A stretch of 64,000 nt of DNA from Marinactinospora thermotolerans DSM 45154 (lineage in GTDB: Bacteria; Actinomycetota; Actinomycetes; Streptosporangiales; Streptosporangiaceae). A program made the position numbers and the translations under genes. The notes beneath the pieces are model-generated. The model was given only the letters and a program-made list of their open reading frames with translations. It searched no databases and was not told the origin of the DNA. Where the stretch lies: positions 1-64,000 of the forward strand of contig NZ_FUWS01000003.1 in assembly GCF_900167435.1 (NCBI RefSeq), written 5' to 3'. This document shows, piece after piece, positions 1 to 7,022 of this stretch. Numbering within the stretch: the first letter of the stretch is position 1; every line of letters starts with the position of its first letter.

Positions 1-31
1 GGGGGACCATCCCCGCGTGCGCGGGGAGCAC
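1..31 (-). CRISPR. Leader-proximal last repeat of a type I-E CRISPR array that continues left of the window
   Basis: One complete 29-base repeat lies at 3-31. It has the same core palindrome (CCCCGCG-TG-CGCGGGG) as the array at 2529-2862 and differs only in its last base. The reverse complement ends in ATGGTCCC, which matches the position of the 8-base crRNA 5' handle of type I-E systems, so the array is transcribed on the minus strand and its leader is at 32 onward. The spacers and any cas genes must lie to the left, outside this window. Confidence 0.88.
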
Positions 32-115
32 TCTTACTGACCTGCAACGTTACCGAGCTCCGAAGCCGTTCACGACCACTTCTTAAGAAACCGGCAAAAC
101 ACCCACCGAACCACG
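32..115 (-). promoter_or_regulatory. CRISPR leader of the left array
   Basis: The sequence directly after the repeat shares two blocks at identical offsets with the leader of the second array. The first block is at 34-51 (CTTACTGACCTG then ACGTTA) and the second at 73-84 (CGACCACTTCTT). Conservation beside the first repeat is what an adaptation signal would show. The rest, up to the stop of the TetR gene at 255, contains no gene I can support. Confidence 0.7.
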
Positions 116-254
116 AACCACCCTCTGGACGGCCACAGGCCACCTCCCGGAGGAACGGCGAGGTCCACACCCGCCCCGACCACCCGGGAGACCACACCCC
201 GCTAGGAGCGTCGCCCCGGCCCTGTAGGAGCGCCGGCGAGAACGCGCCCGCCCG

Positions 255-902
255 TCAGGCGCCGTTGGCGTACTGGCGGCACTCGCCCGTGAAGACGGTG
301 GCCAGCTCGGCGGCGATCAGCGACTCGGCCAGCTCGGCCGCCGGCGTCCCGTTCACCCCGGCCGGGTCCCGGTAGACCTGGGTGGCGAGCCCCTCGGTCA
401 CGGCGGCGAGGCGGACCGCCGCGGGCCACGGGTCGAGGTCCGGGGCGACCTCACCGCACTCCTTGCCGTTGTGGACGGCCCGGGCGATGTCCTCGCGCAC
501 CCGCCGCGCGGTCTCGGTGTCGACCTCGGCGAGGGCGGGCGCGTCCAGGGAGCGGCCGGCGAACGCCCGGGTGACGCGGAACTCGGTGCGGCGCCGCTCG
601 TCGAGGGGGACGAACTCGGTCAGCGCCTCGGCGAGGACCCACGCGATGGGCCGCCGGTGCTCGATCCCGGCCCGGATCCGCTCCCCGGCCCGGTCCCGGA
701 TGGCCGCGCTCACCTCGTTGAAAGCGTGCAGCAGCATCTCGTCCTTGCTGCGGAAGTAGTGCTGCACCAGGCCGACCGACATCCCGGCGGCGGCGGCCGT
801 GCGGGCGACGGTGACGGCGTCCAGGCCGTGTTCGGAGATGAGTTCGCGGACGGCGCCGGCGATCTGACGGCGACGTTCCTCGTGGTCGGCGGTCCTCGGC
901 AC
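255..902 (-). CDS. TetR-family transcriptional repressor
   Basis: The 215-residue protein has an N-terminal TetR helix-turn-helix at about residues 29-50, with the typical GLVQHYFRSKDEML recognition-helix end, followed by an all-helical ligand domain. The GTG start at 902 lies a few bases from two palindromes at 909-948, so autorepression is likely. It is divergent from the serine hydrolase gene at 983, which is the obvious target. The inducer cannot be deduced. It resembles the broad AcrR/BetI-type group. Confidence 0.88.
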   Translation of the reverse strand: MPRTADHEERRRQIAGAVRELISEHGLDAVTVARTAAAAGMSVGLVQHYFRSKDEMLLHAFNEVSAAIRDRAGERIRAGIEHRRPIAWVLAEALTEFVPLDERRRTEFRVTRAFAGRSLDAPALAEVDTETARRVREDIARAVHNGKECGEVAPDLDPWPAAVRLAAVTEGLATQVYRDPAGVNGTPAAELAESLIAAELATVFTGECRQYANGA

Positions 903-908
903 TTGATA

Positions 909-948
909 ACCGTACCACCATACGATAAAAACCGTATCGCCATACGGT
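909..948. promoter_or_regulatory. Tandem palindromic operators between TetR and serine hydrolase genes
   Basis: Two related sites share the form ACCGTA(C/T)-4 bases-ATACG(A/G)T. The site at 931-948 has perfect 7-base arms (ACCGTAT, ATACGGT); the one at 909-926 is a slightly degenerate copy. Their centres are 22 bases apart, about two helical turns, so two dimers could bind one face. Position in the divergent intergenic region points to the TetR protein at 255-902 as the ligand. Confidence 0.75.
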
Positions 949-982
949 TATCCGTCCCGCCTCCGAAACCGATGAGGAACCC

Positions 983-2488
983 ATGCGCTCCCGCCTGCGG
1001 CGCGTCGCCGCGAGCACGTCATCCCTGCTGCTCTGCCTGCTCCTGTGCCCGCCGGCCGGCCCGGCGTCCGCCGCCACCACCCCGGCCGGCGGCTACGCCA
1101 CGATCGACGCCTACGTCCAAGAGCGGATGGAGGCCACCGGCGCCCCCGGCCTCTCCTACGCCGTGGTCGGCCCCAACGGACCCCTCCACCAGCGTTCCTG
1201 GGGAACCGACGGGCACGGCGAACCCGTCACCGCCGACACCCCGTTCCTGTGGGGCTCGATCGCCAAACCGGCCGCCGCGACCGCCGTGATGGTCCTCGTC
1301 CAGGACGGGCGGCTCTCCCTGGACGACCGGATCGTCGACCACCTGCCCGGCTTCGGCTTCGGCGGCCCCGCGCACGCCTCCCGCGTCACGGTCCGCCACC
1401 TGCTCCACCAGACCGCCGGCATCCCCGCGTCAGCGACACCGAAGGTCACCGACTGCCTCGACGCCGACTGCCCCGGCGCGGCCGAACGCGCCCGCGCCCT
1501 CGACGACGTCACCCCCCTCGGCCCGCCCGGAACCGTGTACGCCTACAGCAGCGCCAACTACCTCGTCCTGACCGCCCTGGTCGAGTCCGTCACCGGACGG
1601 CCCTTCGCCGACCACCTCGAACACGCCGTGCTCGACCCGGCCGGCATGGACGGCGCCATCACCGGCCGGGCGTCCGCCCGGGAGCGGAACCTCCCCCCGG
1701 GGCACCAGCTGCTGTGGGGCGTCGCGAGCCCGGTCGCCGGCGGCGTGGACGACGACGGCGCGGGCTACGGCTACCTGGGCGGGGACCTGAACGACCTCGC
1801 CGCCTTCGCCGCGTTCCAGCTCCGACAAGGCGAGACCGCCGAGGGCGCGGCCGTCCTCACCCCCGAATCCACGCGGCTAATGCGTGAGGAGGGCCGGCTC
1901 CACCCCGACGGCTCCGGGACCGGGTACGGGCTGGGCTGGCGGGTCGGCGGCCTGGACGCGCCCCTCGACGGCGCCGTCTGGCACACGGGCGGGACCCCCG
2001 GCTACTCCGCGATGGTGTTCCTGCTGCCCGAACAGGACGTCGCCCTCGTCCTCTCCCAGAACCTGTACGGACTCCTCCAGGACACGGCGGTCATGGAGGT
2101 CGGCTTCGGCGCCGCCCGGATCCTCGCGGGCGGCGGGGCGCCCGCCGACGCGCCGTCCGCCTCCGCCCACCACGCGGCCGTGTGGGGCACCACCGCCCTG
2201 GCCGTGGCCATGGTCCTGGCGGCGCTCCGCTCGGCCCTGCTCCTGCGCCGCCCGGCCGCGCCCCTCCCCCTCCGGCGGCGCCTCACCTCGACCGTCGCCT
2301 GGTGCGTGGCGGGGGTGCTGCCGTGGGCCGCGCCGGCCCTGACCACGGGCCTGATGGGGCCGGGCCGGCTCGCGGCCTGGGTGCCCGACCTCGCCGTCTC
2401 GGTGGGTGCCGCCGTGGCCGCCGGCACCGCGACCGCCCTCCTGCGCATCGCCCTCGCCGTCCGCGACGCCCGCGCCGCCCGGCCATGA
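983..2488 (+). CDS. Secreted, membrane-anchored serine hydrolase (beta-lactamase/DD-peptidase fold)
   Basis: The 501-residue protein starts with a signal peptide (residues 1-30), then a Beta-lactamase-family domain, then three predicted membrane segments at about 395-418, 433-457 and 465-493. The catalytic SxxK is S92-I-A-K95, and H334-T-G-G supplies the third motif. The YxN motif reads Y188-S-S, so the usual asparagine is a serine, although N192 follows closely. Family members are DD-carboxypeptidases, esterases or class C-like enzymes acting outside the cell. The substrate is unknown. The divergent TetR gene probably controls it through the operators at 909-948. Confidence 0.85.
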   Translation: MRSRLRRVAASTSSLLLCLLLCPPAGPASAATTPAGGYATIDAYVQERMEATGAPGLSYAVVGPNGPLHQRSWGTDGHGEPVTADTPFLWGSIAKPAAATAVMVLVQDGRLSLDDRIVDHLPGFGFGGPAHASRVTVRHLLHQTAGIPASATPKVTDCLDADCPGAAERARALDDVTPLGPPGTVYAYSSANYLVLTALVESVTGRPFADHLEHAVLDPAGMDGAITGRASARERNLPPGHQLLWGVASPVAGGVDDDGAGYGYLGGDLNDLAAFAAFQLRQGETAEGAAVLTPESTRLMREEGRLHPDGSGTGYGLGWRVGGLDAPLDGAVWHTGGTPGYSAMVFLLPEQDVALVLSQNLYGLLQDTAVMEVGFGAARILAGGGAPADAPSASAHHAAVWGTTALAVAMVLAALRSALLLRRPAAPLPLRRRLTSTVAWCVAGVLPWAAPALTTGLMGPGRLAAWVPDLAVSVGAAVAAGTATALLRIALAVRDARAARP

Positions 2489-2528
2489 CCGGCCCCCGGC
2501 CAGGTCGGTGACCCGCCGCGACCCGCCG

Positions 2529-2862
2529 CGCCCGGACCGCGAGCACGCGGGGAGCAGAAGCCGAGCGGCTCGCCACCAGTGCCGGTCCCGGGACCTTCTC
2601 CGCGCGCGTGGGCAGCAGATGCCCTCGCGCACCCAGCCGCGGATTTGTTTGGGACCATCCCCGCGTGCGCGGGGAGCAGGGGCTGGAACAGCAGTCCATG
2701 GCGTGGGTCCAGGGACCATCCCCGCGTGCGCGGGGAGCAGTTCCGCCTCGGCTTGCTGCTTGGTTGCTCGCGGGGACCATCCCCGCGTGCGCGGGGAGCA
2801 GCTCGGCCACGCTCTCGGGAGAGCGGCGCCGACGGGACCATCCCCGCGTGCGCGGGGAGCAG
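2529..2862 (-). CRISPR. Type I-E CRISPR array, six repeats and five 32-base spacers
   Basis: Four identical 29-base repeats lie at 2651-2679, 2712-2740, 2773-2801 and 2834-2862, in strict 61-base register. Two degenerate repeats continue the register to the left at 2590-2618 (about five changes) and 2529-2557 (only the 3' half recognisable). Decay at the left end and handle ATGGTCCC on the minus strand place the leader on the right. Spacers are 2558-2589, 2619-2650, 2680-2711, 2741-2772 and 2802-2833. No cas gene is adjacent, so it would depend on a Cascade encoded elsewhere. Confidence 0.97.
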
Positions 2863-2960
2863 ACTTACTGACCTGGGACGTTATCAGCAGGCACCCCTCG
2901 TTTCGACCACTTCTTGAAATTCGCCCAGTCGGCGAGAAAAACCATTCGGAGTCACAAAAG
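2863..2960 (-). promoter_or_regulatory. CRISPR leader of the second array
   Basis: Blocks at 2865-2882 and 2904-2915 match the leader of the left array at exactly the same distances (2 and 41 bases) from the last repeat. The stretch is also richer in A/T than its surroundings, as leaders usually are. Transcription would run leftward into the array. Confidence 0.72.
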
Positions 2961-3178
2961 CCGCGAACAGTTCACGTCTTCGCCTCCCCCGCCTGTGGCG
3001 GTAGGCCCCGCTCCCGGCTCCGGAGTCGCGCGTCCGGCACCACGCACGGCCGGTCACAGCGTCGAGGACATGCCCGTTCCCAACGCGGACCGCTCCGAGG
3101 CCACGCCCCGCCCGCCCACCCCGTTCCCCTCCGGCCAGGGGAAACGCTGGATGCGCACGCCCACCGCGCCGCTCCTCC
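2961..3178. other. Intergenic stretch without recognisable gene
   Basis: This lies between the CRISPR leader and the end of the HxlR gene. Open frames exist on both strands but they have no plausible start signal and no recognisable family. I see no repeat or clear terminator. Confidence 0.5.
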
Positions 3179-3556
3179 TCACCCCTCCTCCGCGTCGAAC
3201 CGGGCGCGTGCGCGCTCGACGCGGGGCATGTTGGCGGTGGACCACTCCAGGAGCGCGTCGATGAGGTCCTGGAGCGTCTTACCGAGCGGCGTGATCCGGT
3301 ACTCGACGGCGATCGGCCGCGTGTTCACGATGAGACGTTCGACCATCCCGTTGCGTTCGAGGCGCCGCAGCGTCGCCGTGAGCGACTTCTGCGTCACGAC
3401 GGGGATCGCGCGGCGCAGCTCGTTGAAACGCAGGGACCGTTCACACAGCTCGTCGAGCACGTGGAGCGACCACTTGTCGAGCACCTGGTCGAGCAGCTCG
3501 CGGTGTGTCGCGGTGATCTGGGGCCGGTCGGGCGCGGGGTGGGCGGTTTCCTTCAT
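3179..3556 (-). CDS. HxlR/MarR-like winged-helix transcriptional regulator
   Basis: The 125-residue protein from ATG at 3556 matches the HxlR family across its length. The core begins LDKWSLHVLDEL, followed by SLRFNELRRAIPVVTQKSL and LRRLERNGMVER, which are the helix-turn-helix and wing. One cysteine sits in the first helix region (ELCERS), where redox-sensing members carry theirs, but a redox role is not proven. It is divergent from the RidA-family gene at 3638, with only 81 bases between them, so that gene is the likely target. The frame stays open far upstream, but the ATG start fits the family's N-terminus. Confidence 0.88.
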   Translation of the reverse strand: MKETAHPAPDRPQITATHRELLDQVLDKWSLHVLDELCERSLRFNELRRAIPVVTQKSLTATLRRLERNGMVERLIVNTRPIAVEYRITPLGKTLQDLIDALLEWSTANMPRVERARARFDAEEG

Positions 3557-3637
3557 GACACCTAGTCTCGTTGAAGTTCCCTTTACACACCAAGTAGACA
3601 TGGGATACCTGCTGATCCGCAAGCGGAGGAGTCTCCC

Positions 3638-4048
3638 ATGACCGTGCAGTTGCTGAGCCCCGAAGGCATGTTCCAGCCCGTCCCCTACCACCACGTCTCG
3701 ATTGGCACGGGCACCCGCCACGTGCACGTGGCCGGCCAGATCGCCCGCGACGGCGAGGGGAACCGCATCGCGCCGGGCGACCTCGCCGGCCAGGTGGTGC
3801 AGTCCCTGCGCAACACCGCGCGCGGCCTGGCCGGCGCCGGGGCGACCTTCTCCGACGTCGTACGGCTCAGGTTCTTCGCCACGGACTGGAGCCCCGAGAA
3901 GTACGACGCCTTCATCGCGGGCATCGAACGCGCCACCGAGGAGCTGGGGATCCCGCGGCCGTTGCCGCCCGCGTCGCTCATCGGCGTCGACTACCTGTTC
4001 GAGCCCGACGTGCTCGTCGAGGTCGAGGCGTTCGCCGTCCTCGACTGA
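3638..4048 (+). CDS. RidA/YjgF/UK114-family protein lacking the canonical arginine
   Basis: The 136-residue protein has a full Rid-family fold with the sequence GQIARDGEGN near the N-terminus and a PDVLVEVEAFAVL end strand. A good ribosome site (GGAGG) lies about ten bases before the ATG. RidA enzymes that hydrolyse reactive enamines/imines use an arginine in a PxRSxxGV-type motif; here the aligned segment reads PPASLIGV, so the arginine is replaced by alanine. It is therefore more likely one of the Rid subgroups without classical imine deaminase activity. It is divergent from an HxlR regulator. Confidence 0.85.
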   Translation: MTVQLLSPEGMFQPVPYHHVSIGTGTRHVHVAGQIARDGEGNRIAPGDLAGQVVQSLRNTARGLAGAGATFSDVVRLRFFATDWSPEKYDAFIAGIERATEELGIPRPLPPASLIGVDYLFEPDVLVEVEAFAVLD

Positions 4049-4062
4049 CCGGGACACCCGCC

Positions 4063-4094
4063 ACGGCCCCGCACTCCACGGAACGCGGGGCCGT
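4063..4094 (+). terminator. Intrinsic terminator-like hairpin after the RidA gene
   Basis: Perfect 10-base arms ACGGCCCCGC (4063-4072) and GCGGGGCCGT (4085-4094) lie 15 bases past the stop, with no T-run, as is common in this GC-rich lineage. Confidence 0.75.
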
Positions 4095-4567
4095 CGGCGT
4101 CGGCCGGCCCCGCCCCGGCTTGATGCCGTGGGGCGCGCCTCGCAGCGGGTCCCACCCATCCCGGCGACGCCGCCCACAGCCCCCACGGTCTCCGGCCCAC
4201 GCGATCCCGGTCCCCGCACGCGGGGCGACCCGGAAACCGGCAGGCCGCCGTGGGGCTGCCGGCCCCGGCGGGGAACGGATTTCCGTCCTTCCCTATCTCG
4301 CGCCGGATAGTGGCCGAAACCGGGAGACCGGAGATCAGCGGTTCGACATCTCCCGCAGTCCCTGCCGGGGAACCATCGGCCGTCGACCGGAACACGGGCC
4401 GCCCACTACGGCCGGACGGAAGCCCCTGTAAGACGGTTTCGGGCAGTCCGGTCGCGTCCTCACCACCGGAATGACCGCACCTCTATCGGCTCAGTGCATT
4501 TTCGTCATGGCCGGTTCTAGTCGGCGCGGCGAGTCCCCGCCCGCCGCCAACGGACCGGTTCTCCGCT
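4095..4567. other. Gene-free region between RidA and the broken ABC transporter
   Basis: About 470 bases hold only overlapping open frames without starts or recognisable families. The part nearest 4500 is somewhat less GC-rich. It may contain eroded sequence belonging to the neighbouring pseudogenes, but I cannot identify any. Confidence 0.5.
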
Positions 4568-5209
4568 TCACCCGCTGAGGGCCGACCTCGTGTGCGCCGA
4601 AACGTCGAAGGTGTGATCGCAGGCGTCGCGCACGCTGTCGTTGTGGGTGGCGACGAGCACGGTGCGCCCCTCACGGCTCATCTGCCGCAGCACGTCCACG
4701 ACCATCGCGCCGTTGGCGGCGTCGAGCGCGCCGGTGGGCTCGTCGGCCAGCACCAGCGCGGGGCGTTTGACCAGCAGCCGGGCCAGGGCGACGCGCTGAT
4801 GCTCCCCGCCGGACAGGTGGTGCACGATCTCGCGTTCACGGCCGGCCAGCCCCACGCGTTCGAGCGCCGCGCCGTGGTCCCGCGGGGTGCCGCGTCGCCG
4901 GGCCACGTCGAGGTTGGCCCGACCGTGGTGTTGTCGATGAGCGCGTAGTCCTGGAAGAGGTAGCCGAGCCGGTCGCGGCGGAACCGGCGCCGCCCGCCCG
5001 GCCGGAGCCGGGTCAGGTCGGTGCCCTCGAACAGGATCCGCCCGGTGTCGGGGTGTTCCAGCAGGCCGACGCAGTTGAGCAGGGTGGTCTTGCCCGAGCC
5101 GCTGGCGCCGACGAGGGCGAGCATCCGGCCCGGTTCGACCTCAAGGTCCAGATCGCTCCACAGGGTGCGCGCTCCGAAGGACTTGCCGAGGCTGTTCAAG
5201 GATGAGCAT
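4568..5209 (-). pseudogene. Broken ABC transporter ATP-binding protein (two frameshifts)
   Basis: All ATPase motifs are present but spread over frames: Walker [13 protein letters not shown]-loop LFQDYALI, signature [11 protein letters not shown], Walker [13 protein letters not shown] and switch histidine VATHN. The family is the MacB/LolD-type exporter group. Near the start (ATG at 5209) MLIL shifts into NSLGKSFG by one apparently extra base. After IDNTTV, at about 4915-4922, one base is missing before ANLDVARR. The reading would be repaired by one deletion and one insertion. It follows a decayed permease gene on the same strand. It could be a sequencing error, but the permease is also disrupted. 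Confidence 0.82.
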
Positions 5210-5224
5210 GCTCTCTCTCGCGTG

Positions 5225-5510
5225 TCAGGCCCGCGTGGCGCCTTGGCGGACCACTCGGCGGTGGAAGACGGTGAGGGCGCCCAGGACGAAGGCGGAGGCG
5301 AGCGAAGCGATCGGCCACGGCGTGGAACGGTTCGACGCCGAGGTGCGGGGGGAGGCCGGCGGGATTCGGCCGGATAGGGTCGCGCATGGCGGCGAGCAGG
5401 TTCAGGGGGCTCCAGGCCGACCAGCCGGCGAAGGCCAGGAGGATGGCCCCCTCCCCGGCCAGGAACCGCCGCGCGTCGCGGTGCCCCCTCCGCCCGGCGC
5501 ATCTTCAGCT
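5225..5510 (-). pseudogene. C-terminal remnant of an FtsX/MacB-like ABC permease
   Basis: Three short pieces in different frames reproduce the end of an exporter permease. They are ELKMRRA (near 5500), the hydrophobic ARRFLAGEGAILLAFAGW leading to a conserved MRDP stretch, and a last membrane helix ASLASAFVLGALTVFHRR ending at the stop 5225-5227. The 5' part of the gene is missing: the match stops at the edge of the CRISPR array at 5512. It lies 15 bases before the broken ATPase gene, the usual permease-ATPase order. Confidence 0.6.
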
Positions 5511-5511
5511 C

Positions 5512-5783
5512 GGTCCATCCCCGCGTGCGCGGGGCTTACACCGAGCGCGCCTACCCGGAGCTGGTCAACCACGGTCCATCCCCGCGTGCGCGGGGCTTGC
5601 TCGGCCGCGCCGCCCAGAGTGATCCCCGAGCGCGGTCCATCCCCGCGTGCGCGGGGCTTGCCCCGTAGGTAGGGGTCGCCAGGGCGTCCAGCTCGGTCCA
5701 TCCCCGCGTGCGCGGGGCTTGCGGGCTCATGGGCCTCATCAGCCCGCTCGGGATGGGTCCATCCCCGCGTGCGCGGGGCTTGC
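5512..5783 (-). CRISPR. Type I-E-like CRISPR array with a variant repeat, five repeats
   Basis: Five 28-base identical cores (29 with a variable first base) lie at 5512-5539, 5573-5600, 5634-5661, 5695-5722 and 5756-5783, with a constant 61-base period. The first copy has one change near its right end (TTAC for TTGC). The repeat keeps the same central palindrome as the other arrays but starts GGTCC rather than GGGACC and ends GCTTGC rather than GAGCAG. On the minus strand the handle would read ATGGACC plus one base. No cas gene adjoins it. It abuts the truncated permease remnant. Confidence 0.96.
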
Positions 5784-5860
5784 AGAAGATGACCTGCGGG
5801 TTCGCGGGCCGTTATCTCCGCTTTATAAAACTCGGGAGCCCATTGGTGCGGCCCGTGGGT
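5784..5860 (-). promoter_or_regulatory. Putative leader of the variant-repeat array
   Basis: Past the last repeat the sequence has TGACCTG at 5789-5795 and CGTTATC at 5810-5816, the same two words that adjoin the repeats of the other arrays, but separated by extra bases. An A/T-rich TTTATAAAA follows at about 5821-5829, unusual for this region and a candidate promoter element for leftward transcription. The link to the other leaders is an inference from these short matches. Confidence 0.5.
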
Positions 5861-5972
5861 CGAGCCGGTGACAGTCATTCTGCCCGAAGGTTCTCCTTTC
5901 GGGACCGTGAAACCGGAGGGGCGCTCCGCGCGAGGAGCGCGTCATCCCAACGGGCGCCGTCATGACCCAGAC

Positions 5973-6082
5973 GGGCCCCTCCCCGCCTGCGCGGGAGTGC
6001 ACCCAGCCGACGACACCGCCGGGTAAGAGGCCGTCCCCTCCCCGCGCGCGGGGAGCACCGTCGTGACCTGGGACGTCATCAG
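5973..6082 (-). CRISPR. Decayed CRISPR remnant: two degenerate repeats plus leader
   Basis: Two imperfect repeats with the CCCCTCCCCGC...GCGGG(G)AG core end at about 6002 and 6058, close to the 61-base register of the intact arrays. Directly after the second, GTGACCTGGGACGTCATCAG (6063-6082) closely matches the leader start of the array at 2529-2862 (TGACCTGGGACGTTATCAG). The combination of repeat, spacer-sized gap, repeat and leader shows this was a real array that has mutated. From 6083 to about 6297 I see nothing else. Confidence 0.7.
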
Positions 6083-6297
6083 TGGATCTCTCCCCGGAGC
6101 GGCCGCTTCCCGGAGCTCGGGTACGAGGCCCCGAAGCGCCCCGCGGCCCCCGGCTTCCAGGGTCCGGCGCCTCCCGCTCTTCCCGGGCGTTCGGAAGCCC
6201 TCCGCCGCCCGGTCGGTCTCCGAGCGTGTTCGCAGGACCCCTCCCGCCCCTGAGACGGGCCAGGGTCCTCTCAGGGTTACCTAGGGGGAAACCCCTA

Positions 6298-6331
6298 TTG
6301 TCACCTGGCCATGCGTGCTAAATTCTGGCCA
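6298..6331 (+). promoter_or_regulatory. Probable promoter giving a leaderless TetR mRNA, with direct repeat
   Basis: TTGTCA (6298-6303) and an extended minus-10 TGCTAAATT (6316-6324) stand 15 bases apart. The ATG at 6331 is seven bases past the minus-10, so transcription should begin at or next to the start codon. No ribosome site precedes it. The word CTGGCCATGCG occurs twice, at 6305-6315 and 6325-6335, bracketing the minus-10, and could be the repressor's own site. Confidence 0.55.
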
Positions 6332-6984
6332 TGCGGTCAGAAAATAAGCCAAGCGGCCAGAAGAACAGGAAGGGTCGTTCGTTCATCGAGCAGGCCCGGC
6401 GGGCGCAGATCATCGACGCCGCGATCGCCACGATCGCCGACGTCGGGTTCGCCAACGCCTCGTTGGCCCGGATCGCCGAGCGCGCCGGGATCAGCAAGGG
6501 CGTCATCTCCTATCACTTCGCGGGAAAGGACGAGCTGGTGCAAAAGGTGGTGGACCAGATCTACACCGACGTCGCCGATTCGGTGGTCGCCGAGATCACC
6601 GAATGGACCGAGGCGCCCACCGCCACCGCGGTCCTGCGTACCCACATTCTGACCGTGGCCGCCTATATGCGCGACCATCGCGAACACCTGAAGGCGCTGA
6701 GCGAGATCTTCACCGGATTCCGCGACCCCGACGGCCGTTCCCGCTACGGCGTGCAGAGCAGCGACCCGATCTACGACTCCCTGGAGGCCGTGTATCGGAC
6801 CGGCCAGGAGCGCGGGGAGTTCCGCCCGTTCGACACGCGGGTGATGGCGGTCAGCCAGCAGGCGGCCATCGACCACATGTTCGCCTACTGGGAGAACCAC
6901 CCCGAGCACGATCTCGACGCCTACGCCCGCGAGCTGGCCGACCTCTTCGAGCACGCCACTCGCGCCATCCCTCCCGGGAGCTGA
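6331..6984 (+). CDS. TetR-family transcriptional regulator
   Basis: The 217-residue protein has the TetR helix-turn-helix at about residues 44-63 (SLARIAERAGISKGVISYHF) and a helical C-terminal ligand domain. The N-terminus is lysine-rich. A membrane acyltransferase gene follows 38 bases later on the same strand, so they probably form one operon. Control of a membrane-modifying enzyme by its own TetR partner is a common arrangement, but the ligand is unknown. Confidence 0.9.
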   Translation: MRSENKPSGQKNRKGRSFIEQARRAQIIDAAIATIADVGFANASLARIAERAGISKGVISYHFAGKDELVQKVVDQIYTDVADSVVAEITEWTEAPTATAVLRTHILTVAAYMRDHREHLKALSEIFTGFRDPDGRSRYGVQSSDPIYDSLEAVYRTGQERGEFRPFDTRVMAVSQQAAIDHMFAYWENHPEHDLDAYARELADLFEHATRAIPPGS

Positions 6985-7022
6985 TCCCGGGCCCCCACCG
7001 GTACGGAAGCGAGCCCCCCCAG

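Noticed and set aside
2406-3641. Plus-strand open frame running through the CRISPR array at 2529-2862
   Set aside because: The repeated peptide pattern comes from the 61-base repeat unit, not from a repeated protein.
1-6100. cas genes or an insertion sequence among the CRISPR arrays
   Set aside because: None of the proteins between the arrays matches Cas or transposase families; cas genes probably lie left of the window.
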